Assembly (NCBI RefSeq): GCF_900105065.1 | Contig: NZ_LT629749.1 | Coordinates: 992,001-1,056,000, forward strand | Length of the DNA: 64,000 nucleotides | Source of the DNA: Friedmanniella luteola | Lineage (GTDB): Bacteria; Actinomycetota; Actinomycetes; Propionibacteriales; Propionibacteriaceae | Direction of reading: 5' to 3' | Part shown: positions 39,409 to 49,030 of the stretch, piece by piece | How the letters are laid out: the number at the start of each line of letters is the position of its first letter | Numbering within the stretch: the stretch's first letter is position 1 | Translations under genes and position numbers: made by a program | Notes under the pieces: model-generated | What the model was told of the DNA's origin: nothing | Database searches by the model: none | Seen by the model: the letters and a program-made list of their open reading frames with translations, nothing else

Positions 39409-40443
39409 ATGGACGACGACAACTCCACCAAGGGCGCCTACGTGACCACGGGCAGCGAGTTCACCCGCGACACCAACTACATCGCCACCCGGATCACCCG
39501 GGACGGCCGCGACGGCTACCCCGTCGAGGCCGGCCGGTACCGGCTGGTCGCCGCCCGCGCGTGCCCCTGGGCCAACCGGACGCTGATCGTCCGCCGGCTG
39601 CTGGGGCTGGAGGACGCCATCTCGCTGGGGCTGACCGGACCCACGCACGACAAGCGGAGCTGGACCTTCGACCTCGACGAGGGCGGCCGCGACCCGGTGC
39701 TCGGCTACGAGCGGCTGCAGGAGGCCTACTTCGCGCGCTTCCCCGACTACGAGCGCGGGATCACCGTCCCGGCGGTGGTGGACGTCCCGACGGGGCAGGT
39801 GGTCACCAACAACTACCCCCAGATCACCCTCGACTTCTCCACCGAGTGGACCGACTTCCACCGCGACGGCGCCCCGGAGCTCTACCCCGAGCGGCACCGC
39901 GACGAGATCGACGAGGTCGCCCAGCGGGTGTTCACCGAGGTCAACAACGGCGTGTACCGCTGCGGCTTCGCCGGCTCCCAGGAGGCCTACGACAAGGCCT
40001 ACGACCGGCTGTTCACCGCCCTCGACTGGTTGGAGGAGCGGCTGTCCGGCCAGCGCTACCTGGTGGGGGACACCATCACCGAGGCCGACGTGCGGCTGTT
40101 CACCACGCTGGCCCGCTTCGACCCCGTCTACCACGGCCACTTCAAGTGCAACCGGCAGAAGCTCAGCGAGTTCTCGGCGCTGTGGGGGTACGCGCGCGAC
40201 CTGTTCCAGACCCCGGGGTTCGGCGACACCACCGACTTCGTGCAGATCAAGCAGCACTACTACGTCGTCCACGTCGACATCAACCCGACCCAGATCGTCC
40301 CGAAGGGCCCCGACCTGGCGGGCTGGCTGACCTCCCACGGCCGCGAGCAGCTGGGCGGCCGGCCGTTCGGCGACGGCACCCCGCCGCCCCCGCCGCGGCC
40401 CGCCGAGGTCGTCCCCGCCGGGCACGGCGCCGGGGCGGCCTGA
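39409..40443 (+). CDS. Glutathionyl-hydroquinone reductase-like (Xi-class GST) protein
   Basis: This 344-residue protein has the thioredoxin-fold motif ARACPWANRTLIVRRLLGL with the catalytic Cys in CPWA near residue 52, then a GST-C domain with the YRCGFAGSQEAYDKA segment. That is the Xi-class (YqjG/PcpF) signature; those enzymes reduce glutathionyl-hydroquinones. Actinobacteria usually make mycothiol instead of glutathione, so the thiol here is likely mycothiol; that is inference. A Pro-rich tail of about 25 residues follows the domain. It has its own leaderless promoter between the propeller gene and the urease operon. Confidence 0.88.
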   Translation: MDDDNSTKGAYVTTGSEFTRDTNYIATRITRDGRDGYPVEAGRYRLVAARACPWANRTLIVRRLLGLEDAISLGLTGPTHDKRSWTFDLDEGGRDPVLGYERLQEAYFARFPDYERGITVPAVVDVPTGQVVTNNYPQITLDFSTEWTDFHRDGAPELYPERHRDEIDEVAQRVFTEVNNGVYRCGFAGSQEAYDKAYDRLFTALDWLEERLSGQRYLVGDTITEADVRLFTTLARFDPVYHGHFKCNRQKLSEFSALWGYARDLFQTPGFGDTTDFVQIKQHYYVVHVDINPTQIVPKGPDLAGWLTSHGREQLGGRPFGDGTPPPPPRPAEVVPAGHGAGAA

Positions 40444-40571
40444 CCTCCAGCGCTCAGCCGGCGGGCGGCGGGCCGAGGTCGACCTCAGCAGCAGGTCCGG
40501 GTGGCCCTCGACCCGCAGGGTCACCGGCTCCAGCCGCCGCCAGCCGCAACGCCGGCGAAACAATCGCTCGC

Positions 40572-40577
40572 TACGGT
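40572..40577 (+). promoter_or_regulatory. Probable -10 element of the urease operon
   Basis: TACGGT with transcription start near 40584. The flanking sequence has GAAAC (40557-40561) and GGTGAC, loosely like GlnR half-sites, but not in the consensus spacing. Confidence 0.35.
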
Positions 40578-40624
40578 GACGCCGTCCGCACCGCTCACCG
40601 GCGACCGCGAAGGGGATCACGGCG

Positions 40625-40927
40625 ATGAATCTGGCTCCGTCGGAGACCGAGAAGCTGCTGCAGGCCGTGGCCGGGATGGTGGCCCGGGACCGGCTCGCCC
40701 GCGGCGTCAAGCTGAACTACCCCGAGTCCGTCGCCCTGCTCGCCACCTGGGTGGTCGAGCGCGCCCGCGAGGGGGTGGGCGTGGAGGAGCTGATGAGCTC
40801 CGGCCGCGAGGTGCTCGGACGCGACGCGGTGATGCCCGGTGTCGCCGAGATGGTCAGCGACGTGCAGGTCGAGGCGACCTTCCCCGACGGCCGCAAGCTC
40901 GTCACCCTGCACGAGCCCATCCAGTAG
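40625..40927 (+). CDS. ureA: Urease gamma subunit
   Basis: This 100-residue small structural subunit contains [39 protein letters not shown] and [21 protein letters not shown], all family features. It forms the (abc)3 urease core with UreB and UreC, hydrolysing urea to ammonia and carbamate. The ATG has GAAGGGG upstream. First gene of ureABCFGD. A 16-base tandem duplication straddles its stop codon. Confidence 0.97.
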   Translation: MNLAPSETEKLLQAVAGMVARDRLARGVKLNYPESVALLATWVVERAREGVGVEELMSSGREVLGRDAVMPGVAEMVSDVQVEATFPDGRKLVTLHEPIQ

Positions 40928-40946
40928 CAGGCCCATCCAGCAGCAG
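40915..40946 (+). repeat. Tandem 16-base duplication across the ureA stop codon
   Basis: Unit gcccatccagYagcag occurs at 40915-40930 and 40931-40946, differing at one base. In copy one the variable base makes the TAG stop; in copy two it is CAG. Confidence 0.8.
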
Positions 40947-40994
40947 GCCGGTCCGGCAGCGGCCCGATCAGCAGCACAGCCCCGAGGAGCAGGC

Positions 40995-41354
40995 ATGGCG
41001 GGAACCTCCAGCGACGGCCCCGGTGCGGTCCGGGTCCGGCCCGGCACGATCGAGATCAACGCCGACCGCGGGCCGGACGAGCGGGGTGAGCTGACCGTCA
41101 CCAACACCGCCGACCGGCCGATCCAGATCGGCTCGCACGTGCACCTGCCCGACGTCAACACCGGGCTCGACTTCGACCGCGCCGCCGCGTACGGCTTCCG
41201 GCTGGACATCGCCGCCGGCACCTCCGTGCGCTTCGAGCCGGGGGCGTCGCGCACCGTCGCGACCGTCCGCCTCCGCGGCCGCCGGCGCGTGCCGGGTCTC
41301 CAGCTCCGGGGACCTCAGCCGTCCGGAGCTCCGCTGCCCGCGCAAGGGGCCTGA
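40995..41354 (+). CDS. ureB: Urease beta subunit
   Basis: This 119-residue beta subunit contains [24 protein letters not shown] and [16 protein letters not shown] with RFEPG, the family core. The C-terminal RRRVPGL matches the mycobacterial type, so the unusual tail [12 protein letters not shown] is not a frameshift. ATG with GAGGAG five bases upstream. The stop lies one base before the ureC GTG. Confidence 0.95.
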   Translation: MAGTSSDGPGAVRVRPGTIEINADRGPDERGELTVTNTADRPIQIGSHVHLPDVNTGLDFDRAAAYGFRLDIAAGTSVRFEPGASRTVATVRLRGRRRVPGLQLRGPQPSGAPLPAQGA

Positions 41355-41355
41355 G

Positions 41356-43059
41356 GTGGCCCGGCTGGACCGCGCCGACTACGCCGCCCTGTACGGGCCC
41401 ACGACCGGCGACCAGATCCGCCTCGGCGACACCGACCTGTGGATCGAGGTCGAGCAGGACCTGACCGCCGGCGGCGAGGAGTCGGTGTTCGGCGGCGGCA
41501 AGTCGATCCGGGAGTCGGGCAACCAGGCGCTGCTGACCTCCGCCGAGGGTGCCCTCGACACCGTCATCACCAACGCGGTCGTCCTCGACCACTGGGGCGT
41601 CGTGCGCGCGGACGTCGGCATCCGCCACGGCCGCATCGTGGGGCTGGGTCGCAGCGGCAACCCCGACATCGCCGACGGCGTCGACCCGGCCCTCGTGATC
41701 GGGCCGGGCACCGACGTCATCTCCGGCGAGGGCCGCATCCTCACCGCCGGCGGCTTCGACTCCCACGTGCACTTCCTGTCCCCGTCGCAGGTGCACGAGG
41801 CGCTGGCGACGGGCCTGACGACGCTGGGCGGCGGCGGGACCGGCCCCTCGGAGGGTTCCAAGGCCACCACCGTGACCCCGGGCGCCTGGCACCTGCGGCA
41901 GGCCCACCGCGCGCTCGACGGCTTCCCCGTCAACCTGCTGCTGCTCGGCAAGGGCAACACCGTCTCCCGCGGCGCGTTCGAGGAGCAGGCCCTGGCCGGC
42001 GCCGGCGGGTACAAGGTGCACGAGGACTGGGGCTCCACCCCGGCGGCGATCGACGCCGCCCTGCGCGGGGCGGAGGAGTGGGGGCTGCAGGTGGCCCTGC
42101 ACGCCGACTCGCTCAACGAGTCCGGCTTCGTCGCCGACACCGTCCGGGCCATCGCCGGCCGCAGCATCGCGGCCTTCCACGTCGAGGGCGCGGGCGGTGG
42201 GCACGCGCCCGACATCCTCACCATCGCCGGGCTGCCCCACGTCCTCCCCGGCTCCACCAACCCGACCCTGCCGCACACCGTCAACACGGTCGCGGAGCAC
42301 CTCGACATGCTGATGGTCTGCCACCACCTCAACCCGGCCGTGCCCGAGGACCTGGCGTTCGCCGAGTCCCGGATCCGCGCGACCACCATCGCCGCCGAGG
42401 ACCACCTGCACGACCTCGGGGCCATCTCCATCACCTCCTCCGACGCCCAGGCGATGGGCCGCATCGGGGAGGTGATCACCCGCACCTGGCAGGTGGCGCA
42501 CGTGATGAAGCACGTCCGGGGCGCGCTGCCCGGCGGGCTGCCCGCCGACAACTTCCGGGCCCGCCGCTACGTCGCCAAGTACACGATCAACCCGGCGGTC
42601 TCCCACGGCGTCGACCACGAGATCGGCTCGGTCGAGGTGGGCAAGCTGGCCGACCTGGTGCTCTGGGACCCACGGTTCTTCGGCCACCGGCCGGACCTGG
42701 TGATCAAGGGCGGCGGCATCGTCGTCGGCGCCCTCGGCGACCCGAACGCCTCGATCCCCACCCCGCAGCCGGTCCTCATGCGGCCGGCGCTCTACCACGC
42801 CAGCGGCGCCGCCCGGTCGCAGACCTACGTGGCTCCGGCGGCGCTGGAGAACGGGCTGGCCGACGCCCTCGGCCTGCAGCACCAGCTGGTGGCCGTGCGC
42901 CCGACGCGCGACGTCGGCAAGGCCGCGATGGTCCTCAACGACGCCCTGCCGAGCATCGTCATCGACCCCGAGACCCACCGCATCGAGGTCGACGGCGACG
43001 AGATCCGTCCCGCCCCGGCCACCGTGCTGCCGCTCGCCCAGCTGTACTCCCTCTTCTGA
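41356..43059 (+). CDS. ureC: Urease alpha subunit
   Basis: This 567-residue catalytic subunit shows every nickel-site element: FDSHVHF, the carbamylated Lys in [30 protein letters not shown] and SSDAQAMGR. The flap Cys-His is in MVCHHLN. No active-site residue is missing. The GTG start immediately follows the ureB stop, with GAGG overlapping. It requires UreF, UreG and UreD, encoded downstream, for activation. Confidence 0.98.
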   Translation: MARLDRADYAALYGPTTGDQIRLGDTDLWIEVEQDLTAGGEESVFGGGKSIRESGNQALLTSAEGALDTVITNAVVLDHWGVVRADVGIRHGRIVGLGRSGNPDIADGVDPALVIGPGTDVISGEGRILTAGGFDSHVHFLSPSQVHEALATGLTTLGGGGTGPSEGSKATTVTPGAWHLRQAHRALDGFPVNLLLLGKGNTVSRGAFEEQALAGAGGYKVHEDWGSTPAAIDAALRGAEEWGLQVALHADSLNESGFVADTVRAIAGRSIAAFHVEGAGGGHAPDILTIAGLPHVLPGSTNPTLPHTVNTVAEHLDMLMVCHHLNPAVPEDLAFAESRIRATTIAAEDHLHDLGAISITSSDAQAMGRIGEVITRTWQVAHVMKHVRGALPGGLPADNFRARRYVAKYTINPAVSHGVDHEIGSVEVGKLADLVLWDPRFFGHRPDLVIKGGGIVVGALGDPNASIPTPQPVLMRPALYHASGAARSQTYVAPAALENGLADALGLQHQLVAVRPTRDVGKAAMVLNDALPSIVIDPETHRIEVDGDEIRPAPATVLPLAQLYSLF

Positions 43060-43072
43060 TGAGCCCGCTCGG

Positions 43073-43741
43073 ATGACCGCCCCGTACCTGAGCCTGCTGC
43101 TGGCGGACGGGCGGCTGCCCACCGGGGCGCACACCCAGTCCGCCGGGGTGGAGCCCGCCTTCCAGGCCGGGATGGCCGTGTCCGCGGTACCGGACTACCT
43201 GACCGTCCGGCTGCGCACGGTCACCGAGGTGGAGGCGGCCACGGCGGTGCTGGCCCGCCGGACCTGGCTCGACGGCGCCCCGGACCGGCTGGCCGGGCTG
43301 GTCACGCTCGACGCCGCCTGGCGGGCGCGGACGGTGTCCGACGTCCTCCGCGACGCCGCCGACCTGCTGGGCCGCAGCTACCTGCGGCTGGCGGCCGCCG
43401 TCTGGGACCTGGCGGCCCTCGTCGGAGCCGGGCGGGTGTGGTGCCGCGCGGTCGTCGTCGGCGTGACCGCCGCCGAGGCGGGCCTGTCGGCGGCGGAGAC
43501 GGCGCGGCTGGTGGCGTTCGAGGACGTGCAGACCGTCCTCGCCGCCGCCCTCAAGCTGGCCCCCTTCGACCCGGCGCTCGGCGTCGCCTGGGCCGTCCGC
43601 GCCCAGCCCGAGGTGGAGGGGCTCGTCGCCCGGGTCGCCGACCTCACCCGTGCCGCCGACCTCCCGGCCCCGACCGCCCCGCTGCTCGAGCAGTGGGGTC
43701 AGCAGCACCGCGACAGCGAAAGGCGGCTCTTCCGTGCCTGA
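43073..43741 (+). CDS. ureF: Urease accessory protein UreF
   Basis: This 222-residue helical GTPase-regulator protein of the urease activation complex has the [24 protein letters not shown]-terminal hallmark (residues about 8-30) and a [26 protein letters not shown] segment. It has the short form lacking the extended C-terminus. The ATG follows the ureC stop by 13 bases. Its last eight bases overlap the ureG start. Confidence 0.93.
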   Translation: MTAPYLSLLLADGRLPTGAHTQSAGVEPAFQAGMAVSAVPDYLTVRLRTVTEVEAATAVLARRTWLDGAPDRLAGLVTLDAAWRARTVSDVLRDAADLLGRSYLRLAAAVWDLAALVGAGRVWCRAVVVGVTAAEAGLSAAETARLVAFEDVQTVLAAALKLAPFDPALGVAWAVRAQPEVEGLVARVADLTRAADLPAPTAPLLEQWGQQHRDSERRLFRA

Positions 43742-44498
43742 CCTCCACCTCCCGTCCACCGCCGGCTCCCCACCGGGCCCGGGGCCGCGCGCCCTGCGGC
43801 TCGGCGTCGCCGGTCCCGTCGGCACCGGCAAGAGCTCGCTGATCGCGATGGTCTGCCGTGAGCTCGGCCACGAGCTCAGCCTCGCCGTGATCACCAACGA
43901 CATCTACACCGACGAGGACGCCCGCTTCCTCCGCTCGGCCGGCGTCCTCGACCCCGAGCGGATCCGCGCGGTGGAGACCGGCGCCTGCCCGCACACCGCC
44001 ATCCGCGACGACATCAGCCAGAACCTGCTGGCCGTGGAGGACCTGGAGCGGGACTTCGCGCCCGTGGACGTCGTCCTGGTGGAGTCCGGCGGGGACAACC
44101 TCACCGCCACCTTCAGCCCGGCGCTCGTCGACGCCCAGTTCTTCGTGCTCGACGTGGCGGGCGGCGGGGACGTGGCCCGCAAGGGCGGGCCCGGGATCGC
44201 CCGGGCCGACGTGCTGGTGGTCAACAAGACCGACCTGGCCCCGCACGTCGGGGTGGACGTGGCGCAGATGGTGCACGACGCCGAGCACGCCCGCGACGGC
44301 CGCACGGTGATCGCGCTGTCCCGCACCGATCCCGCCTCGGTGGCCCAGCTGCGGGGCTGGGTGCTGGCGACGCTCGAGCGGTTCCGCTCCGGCGGTCTCG
44401 TGCCGGCCGACCCCGGGCCGATGGCCCCGCACGTCCACGCCGGGGCGGACGGAGCGGTCCAGCACCTGCACGCCGGCGGCCTGCTGCACAGCCACTGA
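43734..44498 (+). CDS. ureG: Urease accessory GTPase UreG with His-rich C-terminus
   Basis: This 254-residue SIMIBI-class GTPase has the P-loop [10 protein letters not shown] (about 27-36), [15 protein letters not shown], the Cys-Pro-His metal motif in [18 protein letters not shown] and NKTDLA. It drives nickel insertion. The C-terminal 23 residues hold six histidines in three H-x-H pairs. UreE is absent from this operon, so the tail may hold nickel. GTG start overlaps ureF by eight bases. Its TGA overlaps the ureD ATG by one base. Confidence 0.95.
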   Translation: MPDLHLPSTAGSPPGPGPRALRLGVAGPVGTGKSSLIAMVCRELGHELSLAVITNDIYTDEDARFLRSAGVLDPERIRAVETGACPHTAIRDDISQNLLAVEDLERDFAPVDVVLVESGGDNLTATFSPALVDAQFFVLDVAGGGDVARKGGPGIARADVLVVNKTDLAPHVGVDVAQMVHDAEHARDGRTVIALSRTDPASVAQLRGWVLATLERFRSGGLVPADPGPMAPHVHAGADGAVQHLHAGGLLHSH

Positions 44499-45253
44499 TG
44501 CTGCTCCCGGCCGGTCCGGTGGCCCGGACGCCCCCGACGGTGGTGCGGGTCCGCCGCGAGCACGGCCGGCTCCGGACCGTGCTGCGCGGCGGGCTGCTCC
44601 GGCCGCAGCGGCTGCACGGCCCGGACGACCGCTGCCGGGTCGGGCTGCTGGCGGCGACGGCCCTGCTGCTCGGTGGTGACGTCGTCGAGCTCGAGGTCGA
44701 CGTCGGGCCCGGGGTCACCCTCGACCTGGTCGACGTGGCGGGGACGGTCGCCTACGACGGTCGTGGCGTGCCCGCCGACTGGCGGGTCGACGTCCGGGTG
44801 GCCGACGGTGGCCGGCTGCGCTGGGCGGGGGAGCCCTTCGTCGTCGCCGACGGCGCCGACGTGACGCGGAGCCTGGACCTCGCCGTCGCGGACGGCGGCC
44901 GGGCGCTGCTGCGGGAGACGCTGGTGCTCGGCCGGACCGGGCAGCAGGGGGGCCGGCTGCGCAGTCGCACGGAGGTCCGGCGCGGGGGCCGGCCGGTGCT
45001 CGTCGAGGACGCCCGGCTGGACCCGGCGACCCACCGCCGGCTGCCCGGGATGCTCGGCGAGCTGCGCGTCCTGGACAGCCTGCTGGCCGTCGGCGCCGAC
45101 CTGCCGGAACCGCCGGTCGGGCCGACGGGGCACCGGGCCAGCCGCTTCTCGCTGCCCGAGCCGGGCTGCGCCCTGGGCCGGGCCCTGCTGCCCGACCTGG
45201 CCTCCTCGCCGGTGCACCGCTGGTGGGCGGCGACCGGCGAGACCGTCGACTAG
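44498..45253 (+). CDS. ureD: Urease accessory protein UreD
   Basis: This 251-residue UreD/UreH-family scaffold binds apo-urease together with UreF and UreG. The divergent, mostly beta sequence has the family patterns ALLLGGDVVELEVDVGPG, RLRWAGEPFVVADGAD and LVLGRTGQ. Actinobacterial UreD is weakly conserved; order and position (last of ureABCFGD) support the call. ATG overlapping the ureG stop. Its 3' end overlaps the convergent neighbour by four bases. Confidence 0.9.
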   Translation: MLLPAGPVARTPPTVVRVRREHGRLRTVLRGGLLRPQRLHGPDDRCRVGLLAATALLLGGDVVELEVDVGPGVTLDLVDVAGTVAYDGRGVPADWRVDVRVADGGRLRWAGEPFVVADGADVTRSLDLAVADGGRALLRETLVLGRTGQQGGRLRSRTEVRRGGRPVLVEDARLDPATHRRLPGMLGELRVLDSLLAVGADLPEPPVGPTGHRASRFSLPEPGCALGRALLPDLASSPVHRWWAATGETVD

Positions 45254-45987
45254 CCGCCGGCGCTCGGCGTGGCGGAGGCGGCCGGGGTCGGGACGGCGCT
45301 CGGCGTGCCGGCGCTGGGGGCCGGGGTGGAGGGTGCCGGTGCCTCGGTGGGCGGTGCCGACGACGGCTCGAGGGTCGCCTCCGGGGTGCTGCTCGGCGCG
45401 GCCGTCGCGTCCTCGGACGGCTCCGCCGGGGCGCTCGGGGTGGCCGACGGCGACGCGACCGACGGCGAGCTCTCCGACGAGGCGGGGGAGGGGCTGGCGG
45501 CCGGCTGCGGGGCGGCGGCGGGACCCGGCTCGACCACCCGACCCACGGTCGTGCCGCCACCGCCGGACAGGGCACTGCCCGTGGCCAGCTCGAGCCCGGT
45601 CAGGGTGATGCCGGCCAGCGCGAAGGCCGCCACGGCGGCGACGAGCACGGTGCGCCAGGACAGCCGCGACCACCAGCCGCGCCGGGCGGTCCCGCCCGCG
45701 GCCGGGCCGGCCACCCGCCCCTGGAAGACCGTCCGCACCCGCTGGTGGGTCGAGCGCAGCGAGGCGGTGTAGAGGCTGCTGGCCACGGCGGCGACCACGC
45801 TGGCCAGGGCCGCGCCCACGACGGTGCCGGCGACGCTGAGCCGGGAACCGAGGTAGGCGGCGGTCATCGCCGCCAGCGCGCCGGCCAGCACCTGCGTGGC
45901 CGACAGGTCCGTCCGGGGCTTCGCCGGCTCCGCGTCGCGGCCGTCGCGGGGGGTGGGGTCCTGCAGGGGTCGGGTGTCGGTGCTCAA
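45250..45987 (-). CDS. Membrane protein with Ser/Pro/Ala-rich extracytoplasmic tail
   Basis: This 245-residue protein has a cytoplasmic N-terminus, then two closely spaced hydrophobic segments (about 33-48 and 52-72). A third hydrophobic helix lies at 112-135, and the last 110 residues are almost only Ala, Pro, Ser, Thr and Gly with acidic interruptions. The tail is presumably outside the membrane, as in wall-spanning or cell-surface proteins. No known domain is recognised. Start is TTG behind GAGGACAG. A GTCACC-N5-GGTGAC repeat lies about 95 bases upstream. Confidence 0.75.
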   Translation of the reverse strand: MSTDTRPLQDPTPRDGRDAEPAKPRTDLSATQVLAGALAAMTAAYLGSRLSVAGTVVGAALASVVAAVASSLYTASLRSTHQRVRTVFQGRVAGPAAGGTARRGWWSRLSWRTVLVAAVAAFALAGITLTGLELATGSALSGGGGTTVGRVVEPGPAAAPQPAASPSPASSESSPSVASPSATPSAPAEPSEDATAAPSSTPEATLEPSSAPPTEAPAPSTPAPSAGTPSAVPTPAASATPSAGG

Positions 45988-46080
45988 CTGTCCTCAGCTC
46001 GTGTCGGTCGTGGGGGCGGGCGGCCGCGTGGTGCGGCTCGCGTCCACCCCCGGCCCAACGCAGCAGGATCCCGGATCGTT

Positions 46081-46097
46081 GTCACCGCGGTGGTGAC
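46081..46097. repeat. Inverted repeat upstream of the Ser/Pro-rich membrane protein
   Basis: GTCACC-N5-GGTGAC, of operator-like size, between the qcrB 3' end and the gene starting at 45987. Confidence 0.35.
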
Positions 46098-46126
46098 GTG
46101 AGCAACCCCACAGCCTCCCGGGAACG

Positions 46127-46164
46127 CGACAGCGCCCCCGGTCCGAGGACCGGGGGCGCTGTCG
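46127..46164. terminator. Terminator downstream of qcrB
   Basis: 17-base perfect stem (46127-46143 with 46148-46164) and a 4-base loop, directly after the qcrB stop on the minus strand. Confidence 0.85.
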
Positions 46165-46171
46165 GGCGTGC

Positions 46172-47926
46172 CTACTGGTGGGTGACGTTCTGCTGCGTCC
46201 CCGCCGTGATCGAGTGGTGGCCGTTGCTGCTGCCGTTCCCCTCGTGGCCGGCGGTCAGCGCGTGGTCGTCGTCGTGACCGTGGTGCTGCGCCTCCTCCAG
46301 CTCGGCCCGCGTCGGCTTGCGCAGGTCGTCCTGGAAGTAGAACCGGGTGGCCCGGCGCCGCAGCTGCTCGATCCGCATCTCCTTCGCCTTGACGTCGCCG
46401 TCCTGGGCCGGGAGCAGCGCGGGCAGCTGCTTGTGCTGGGTGAGGGTGTAGGCCTCCCCGACCGAGATCGGAGCGTGCCGCTCGGAGTAGGAGCCCGAGG
46501 GGTCCCGCTCGATGACGCCGGTCTCGGCACCGTGCAGCAGCCGCTCCTCGTCGGCCCGCTGGAGGCCGATGCAGATCCGCTTGGTGATGATGAAGGCGAG
46601 CACGGGGGCCACGAAGACCGCGACCCGCAGGAAGTAGGTCACCGCGTTCAACGAGACCCGGAACTGGGTGGCGACCAGGTCGTTGCCCCCGCCGATCCAG
46701 AGCATGCCGTAGCAGGTCATCGCCGCCACACCGAAGGCGGTGCGGGTGGGGGCGTTCCGCGGACGGTCGGCGATGTGGTGCTCCGACTTGTCCTTGGTGA
46801 CCCACTGCTCGATGAACGGGTAGACCGCCATCAGGCCGAAGAAGAGACCCATCAGGCCGAGACCCGGGATCGCGACGTTCCACGACCAGGTGGTGCCGCC
46901 GAGGTGCCACTCCCAGTTCGGCATGATCCGGATGCCGCCCTCGACGAAGCCCATGTACCAGTCCGGCTGCGAACCGGCGGTGACCTCGGCCGGGTTGTAG
47001 GGCCCGTAGGTCCACACCGGGTTGATCTGCATCAGCCCGCCCATGAGGGTCAGCAGGCCGAAGACGATGAAGAAGAAGCCACCGGCCTTGGCGGCGTACA
47101 CCGGGAAGACGGGGTAGCCGACGACGTTGCCCTCGTTGCGGCCCGGGCCGGGGAACTGGGTGTGCTTGTGGTAGACCACCAGCGCCAGGTGCGCCGCGAT
47201 CAACCCGAGGATGATCGCCGGCAGCAGCAGGACGTGCACGATGTAGAGCCGCGACACGATCAGGCTGCCCGGGAACTCCCCGCCGAAGACGAAGAACTCG
47301 GCCCAGGTGCCGATCAGCGGGATCGAGCGGACGAGGCCGTCGACGAAGCGCAGGCCGGTGCCCGACAGCAGGTCGTCCGGCAGCGAGTAGCCCGCGAAGC
47401 CCTCGATCAGGCCCATCATCAGCATGGCGACGCCGATGACCCAGTTGATCTCGCGCGGCTTGCGGAAGGCGCCGGTGAAGAAGACGCGCAGGCTGTGCGC
47501 CAGCATCGCGGCCAGGAACAGCGCGGCCGCCCAGTGGTGCATCTGGCGGACCAGCAGCCCGCCGCGGATGTCGAAGGAGAGCGCCAGCGTGGAGGCGTAG
47601 GACTCCGACATGCTGACGCCGCGGAGCAGCTGGTAGGTGCCCTCGTACTCGATCTCGGCCATCGACGGCTTGTACCAGAACGAGAGGAACGTGCCGGTGA
47701 TCAGCAGGATGATGAACGAGTAGAGCGCGATCTCCCCGAGCAGGAACGACCAGTGGTCGGGGAAGACCTTGCGGATGAAGGGCCGGCTCAGGGTCGCGAT
47801 GCCCAGTCGTTCGTCGGCCCAGCGCGCGGGGCCGGAGGCCGCCTTGAAGACGGGACCCAGCTCCTTCTGCGGGACGTGCGCCTCGACGGCCTTCTGGTCG
47901 TCGACGGTCGTGGCTGGCTTAGCCAT
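46172..47926 (-). CDS. qcrB: Cytochrome bc1 complex cytochrome b subunit
   Basis: This 584-residue menaquinol oxidation subunit has about eight helices. Heme b ligands lie in MHHWAAALFLAAMLAHSL and in the helix with VHVLLLPAIILGLIAAHLAL. The PEWY-equivalent region is QPDWYMGF. A long C-terminal extension of about 150 cytoplasmic residues ends in a His/Gln-rich tail, as in actinobacterial bcc complexes. It acts in a supercomplex with the aa3 oxidase encoded at 29-32 kb. ATG lies six bases after the qcrA stop. Confidence 0.98.
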   Translation of the reverse strand: MAKPATTVDDQKAVEAHVPQKELGPVFKAASGPARWADERLGIATLSRPFIRKVFPDHWSFLLGEIALYSFIILLITGTFLSFWYKPSMAEIEYEGTYQLLRGVSMSESYASTLALSFDIRGGLLVRQMHHWAAALFLAAMLAHSLRVFFTGAFRKPREINWVIGVAMLMMGLIEGFAGYSLPDDLLSGTGLRFVDGLVRSIPLIGTWAEFFVFGGEFPGSLIVSRLYIVHVLLLPAIILGLIAAHLALVVYHKHTQFPGPGRNEGNVVGYPVFPVYAAKAGGFFFIVFGLLTLMGGLMQINPVWTYGPYNPAEVTAGSQPDWYMGFVEGGIRIMPNWEWHLGGTTWSWNVAIPGLGLMGLFFGLMAVYPFIEQWVTKDKSEHHIADRPRNAPTRTAFGVAAMTCYGMLWIGGGNDLVATQFRVSLNAVTYFLRVAVFVAPVLAFIITKRICIGLQRADEERLLHGAETGVIERDPSGSYSERHAPISVGEAYTLTQHKQLPALLPAQDGDVKAKEMRIEQLRRRATRFYFQDDLRKPTRAELEEAQHHGHDDDHALTAGHEGNGSSNGHHSITAGTQQNVTHQ

Positions 47927-47932
47927 CAGTGG

Positions 47933-49030
47933 TCATTCTCCTTTGAAGTCCCCGCGGGAGTCGCGCTCGAAGTAGCTCGGGCCGACCGGCACGGTGAATC
48001 CTTGACGCGCGACGAGGAAGCCCTCGGCGTCGGTGGTGATGGGTAGCTGCGGCAGCGCGCGCGCCGCCGGGCCGAAGACCACGAGGCCGGAGTCACCGAG
48101 GTCGAAGGTCGACTGGTGGCAGGGGCACAGGAGGTGGTGGGTCTGCTGCTCCCACAGGCTGATGGGGCAGCCCACGTGCGTGCAGATCTTGGAGTAGCAG
48201 AGGATGCCCCCGACTTGCCAGTCGCGGCGCTCCTCGGGGATCTTGATGTCGTTCGGGTCCATCCGGACGATGATGATCGAGGCCTTGGCCTTCTCCTGCA
48301 GGTACTCGGTCCCGTGGAACTCCTGCAGGTTCTCCGGCTGGGCGTTCACGAGCTGGCCGATCACCATCTCGCTGGCCTTGATCGGCTCGTAGGTGACGTC
48401 GTGGACGAGGCGGATGCCTTCCTTCCAGATCGTCGACTCGATCGTCGCCGCCCGGACCCGCTTCGTCGGGTAGGGGCCGAGGTCGGCGAAGCTGACGATC
48501 AGGGGCAGGCCGAGGGCGGCGAGCGCGCCCCCGAGGCTGTAGCCGAGGATCTTGCGCCGGCGGATGCCGGACTCGTTCGTCCCGGCGTCCAGCTCGCGCA
48601 GGACGTACTCGACGTCCTCCTGGGTGGAGGCCGCACCGTGCCGGTGGTCGACCATCTCGTGGTCGTCCATCAGCTGGCGGCCCCACTGGACCGCACCGAC
48701 GCCGATCAGCATCAGGGCGAGCCCGGCGGTGACGCCGAGGCCGATGTTCTTCGCGTTCTGCCCCAGGAAGACGGCGTCGCGCGGGACCGCGAAGTAGATG
48801 ACCACGAAGAGGACCGCCAGCACCGGCACGAGGCCGAACATGGTGGCCACCTGGCGGGTGGCGCGGTCGGCGGCGCGGTCGTCGACGTCGCTCAGCCGGG
48901 GCAGGTGCTCCGGCAGACCGGGGTCGGGGACGGGGTAGCGCTCGACGTCGCGAGCGGTCTCCAGCTCGGCACGCTGCTGCGCCTCCACGTCCACCTCGTG
49001 CCCGCTGTCGCGGGGGACCAGGTCACTCAC
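47933..49030 (-). CDS. qcrA: Cytochrome bc1 complex Rieske iron-sulfur subunit
   Basis: This 365-residue protein has a C-terminal Rieske domain. The [2Fe-2S] ligands are in CTHVGCP and CPCHQSTF near residues 285-310. Unlike mitochondrial homologues it carries three membrane helices in the first 170 residues, a mark of the actinobacterial type. It relays electrons from menaquinol to QcrC hemes. GTG start overlapping the qcrC stop (GTGA). The hydrophilic N-terminus precedes the first helix at about residue 62. Confidence 0.97.
   Translation of the reverse strand: MSDLVPRDSGHEVDVEAQQRAELETARDVERYPVPDPGLPEHLPRLSDVDDRAADRATRQVATMFGLVPVLAVLFVVIYFAVPRDAVFLGQNAKNIGLGVTAGLALMLIGVGAVQWGRQLMDDHEMVDHRHGAASTQEDVEYVLRELDAGTNESGIRRRKILGYSLGGALAALGLPLIVSFADLGPYPTKRVRAATIESTIWKEGIRLVHDVTYEPIKASEMVIGQLVNAQPENLQEFHGTEYLQEKAKASIIIVRMDPNDIKIPEERRDWQVGGILCYSKICTHVGCPISLWEQQTHHLLCPCHQSTFDLGDSGLVVFGPAARALPQLPITTDAEGFLVARQGFTVPVGPSYFERDSRGDFKGE

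Noticed and set aside
40555-40600. GlnR binding site before the urease operon
   Set aside because: GAAAC and GTGAC half-sites exist but not in the gTnAC-N6-GaAAC order and spacing.
40995-41354. Suspected frameshift at the 3' end of ureB because of an odd tail
   Set aside because: The RRRVPGL segment matches mycobacterial-type UreB, and the stop sits one base before ureC, so the frame is consistent.
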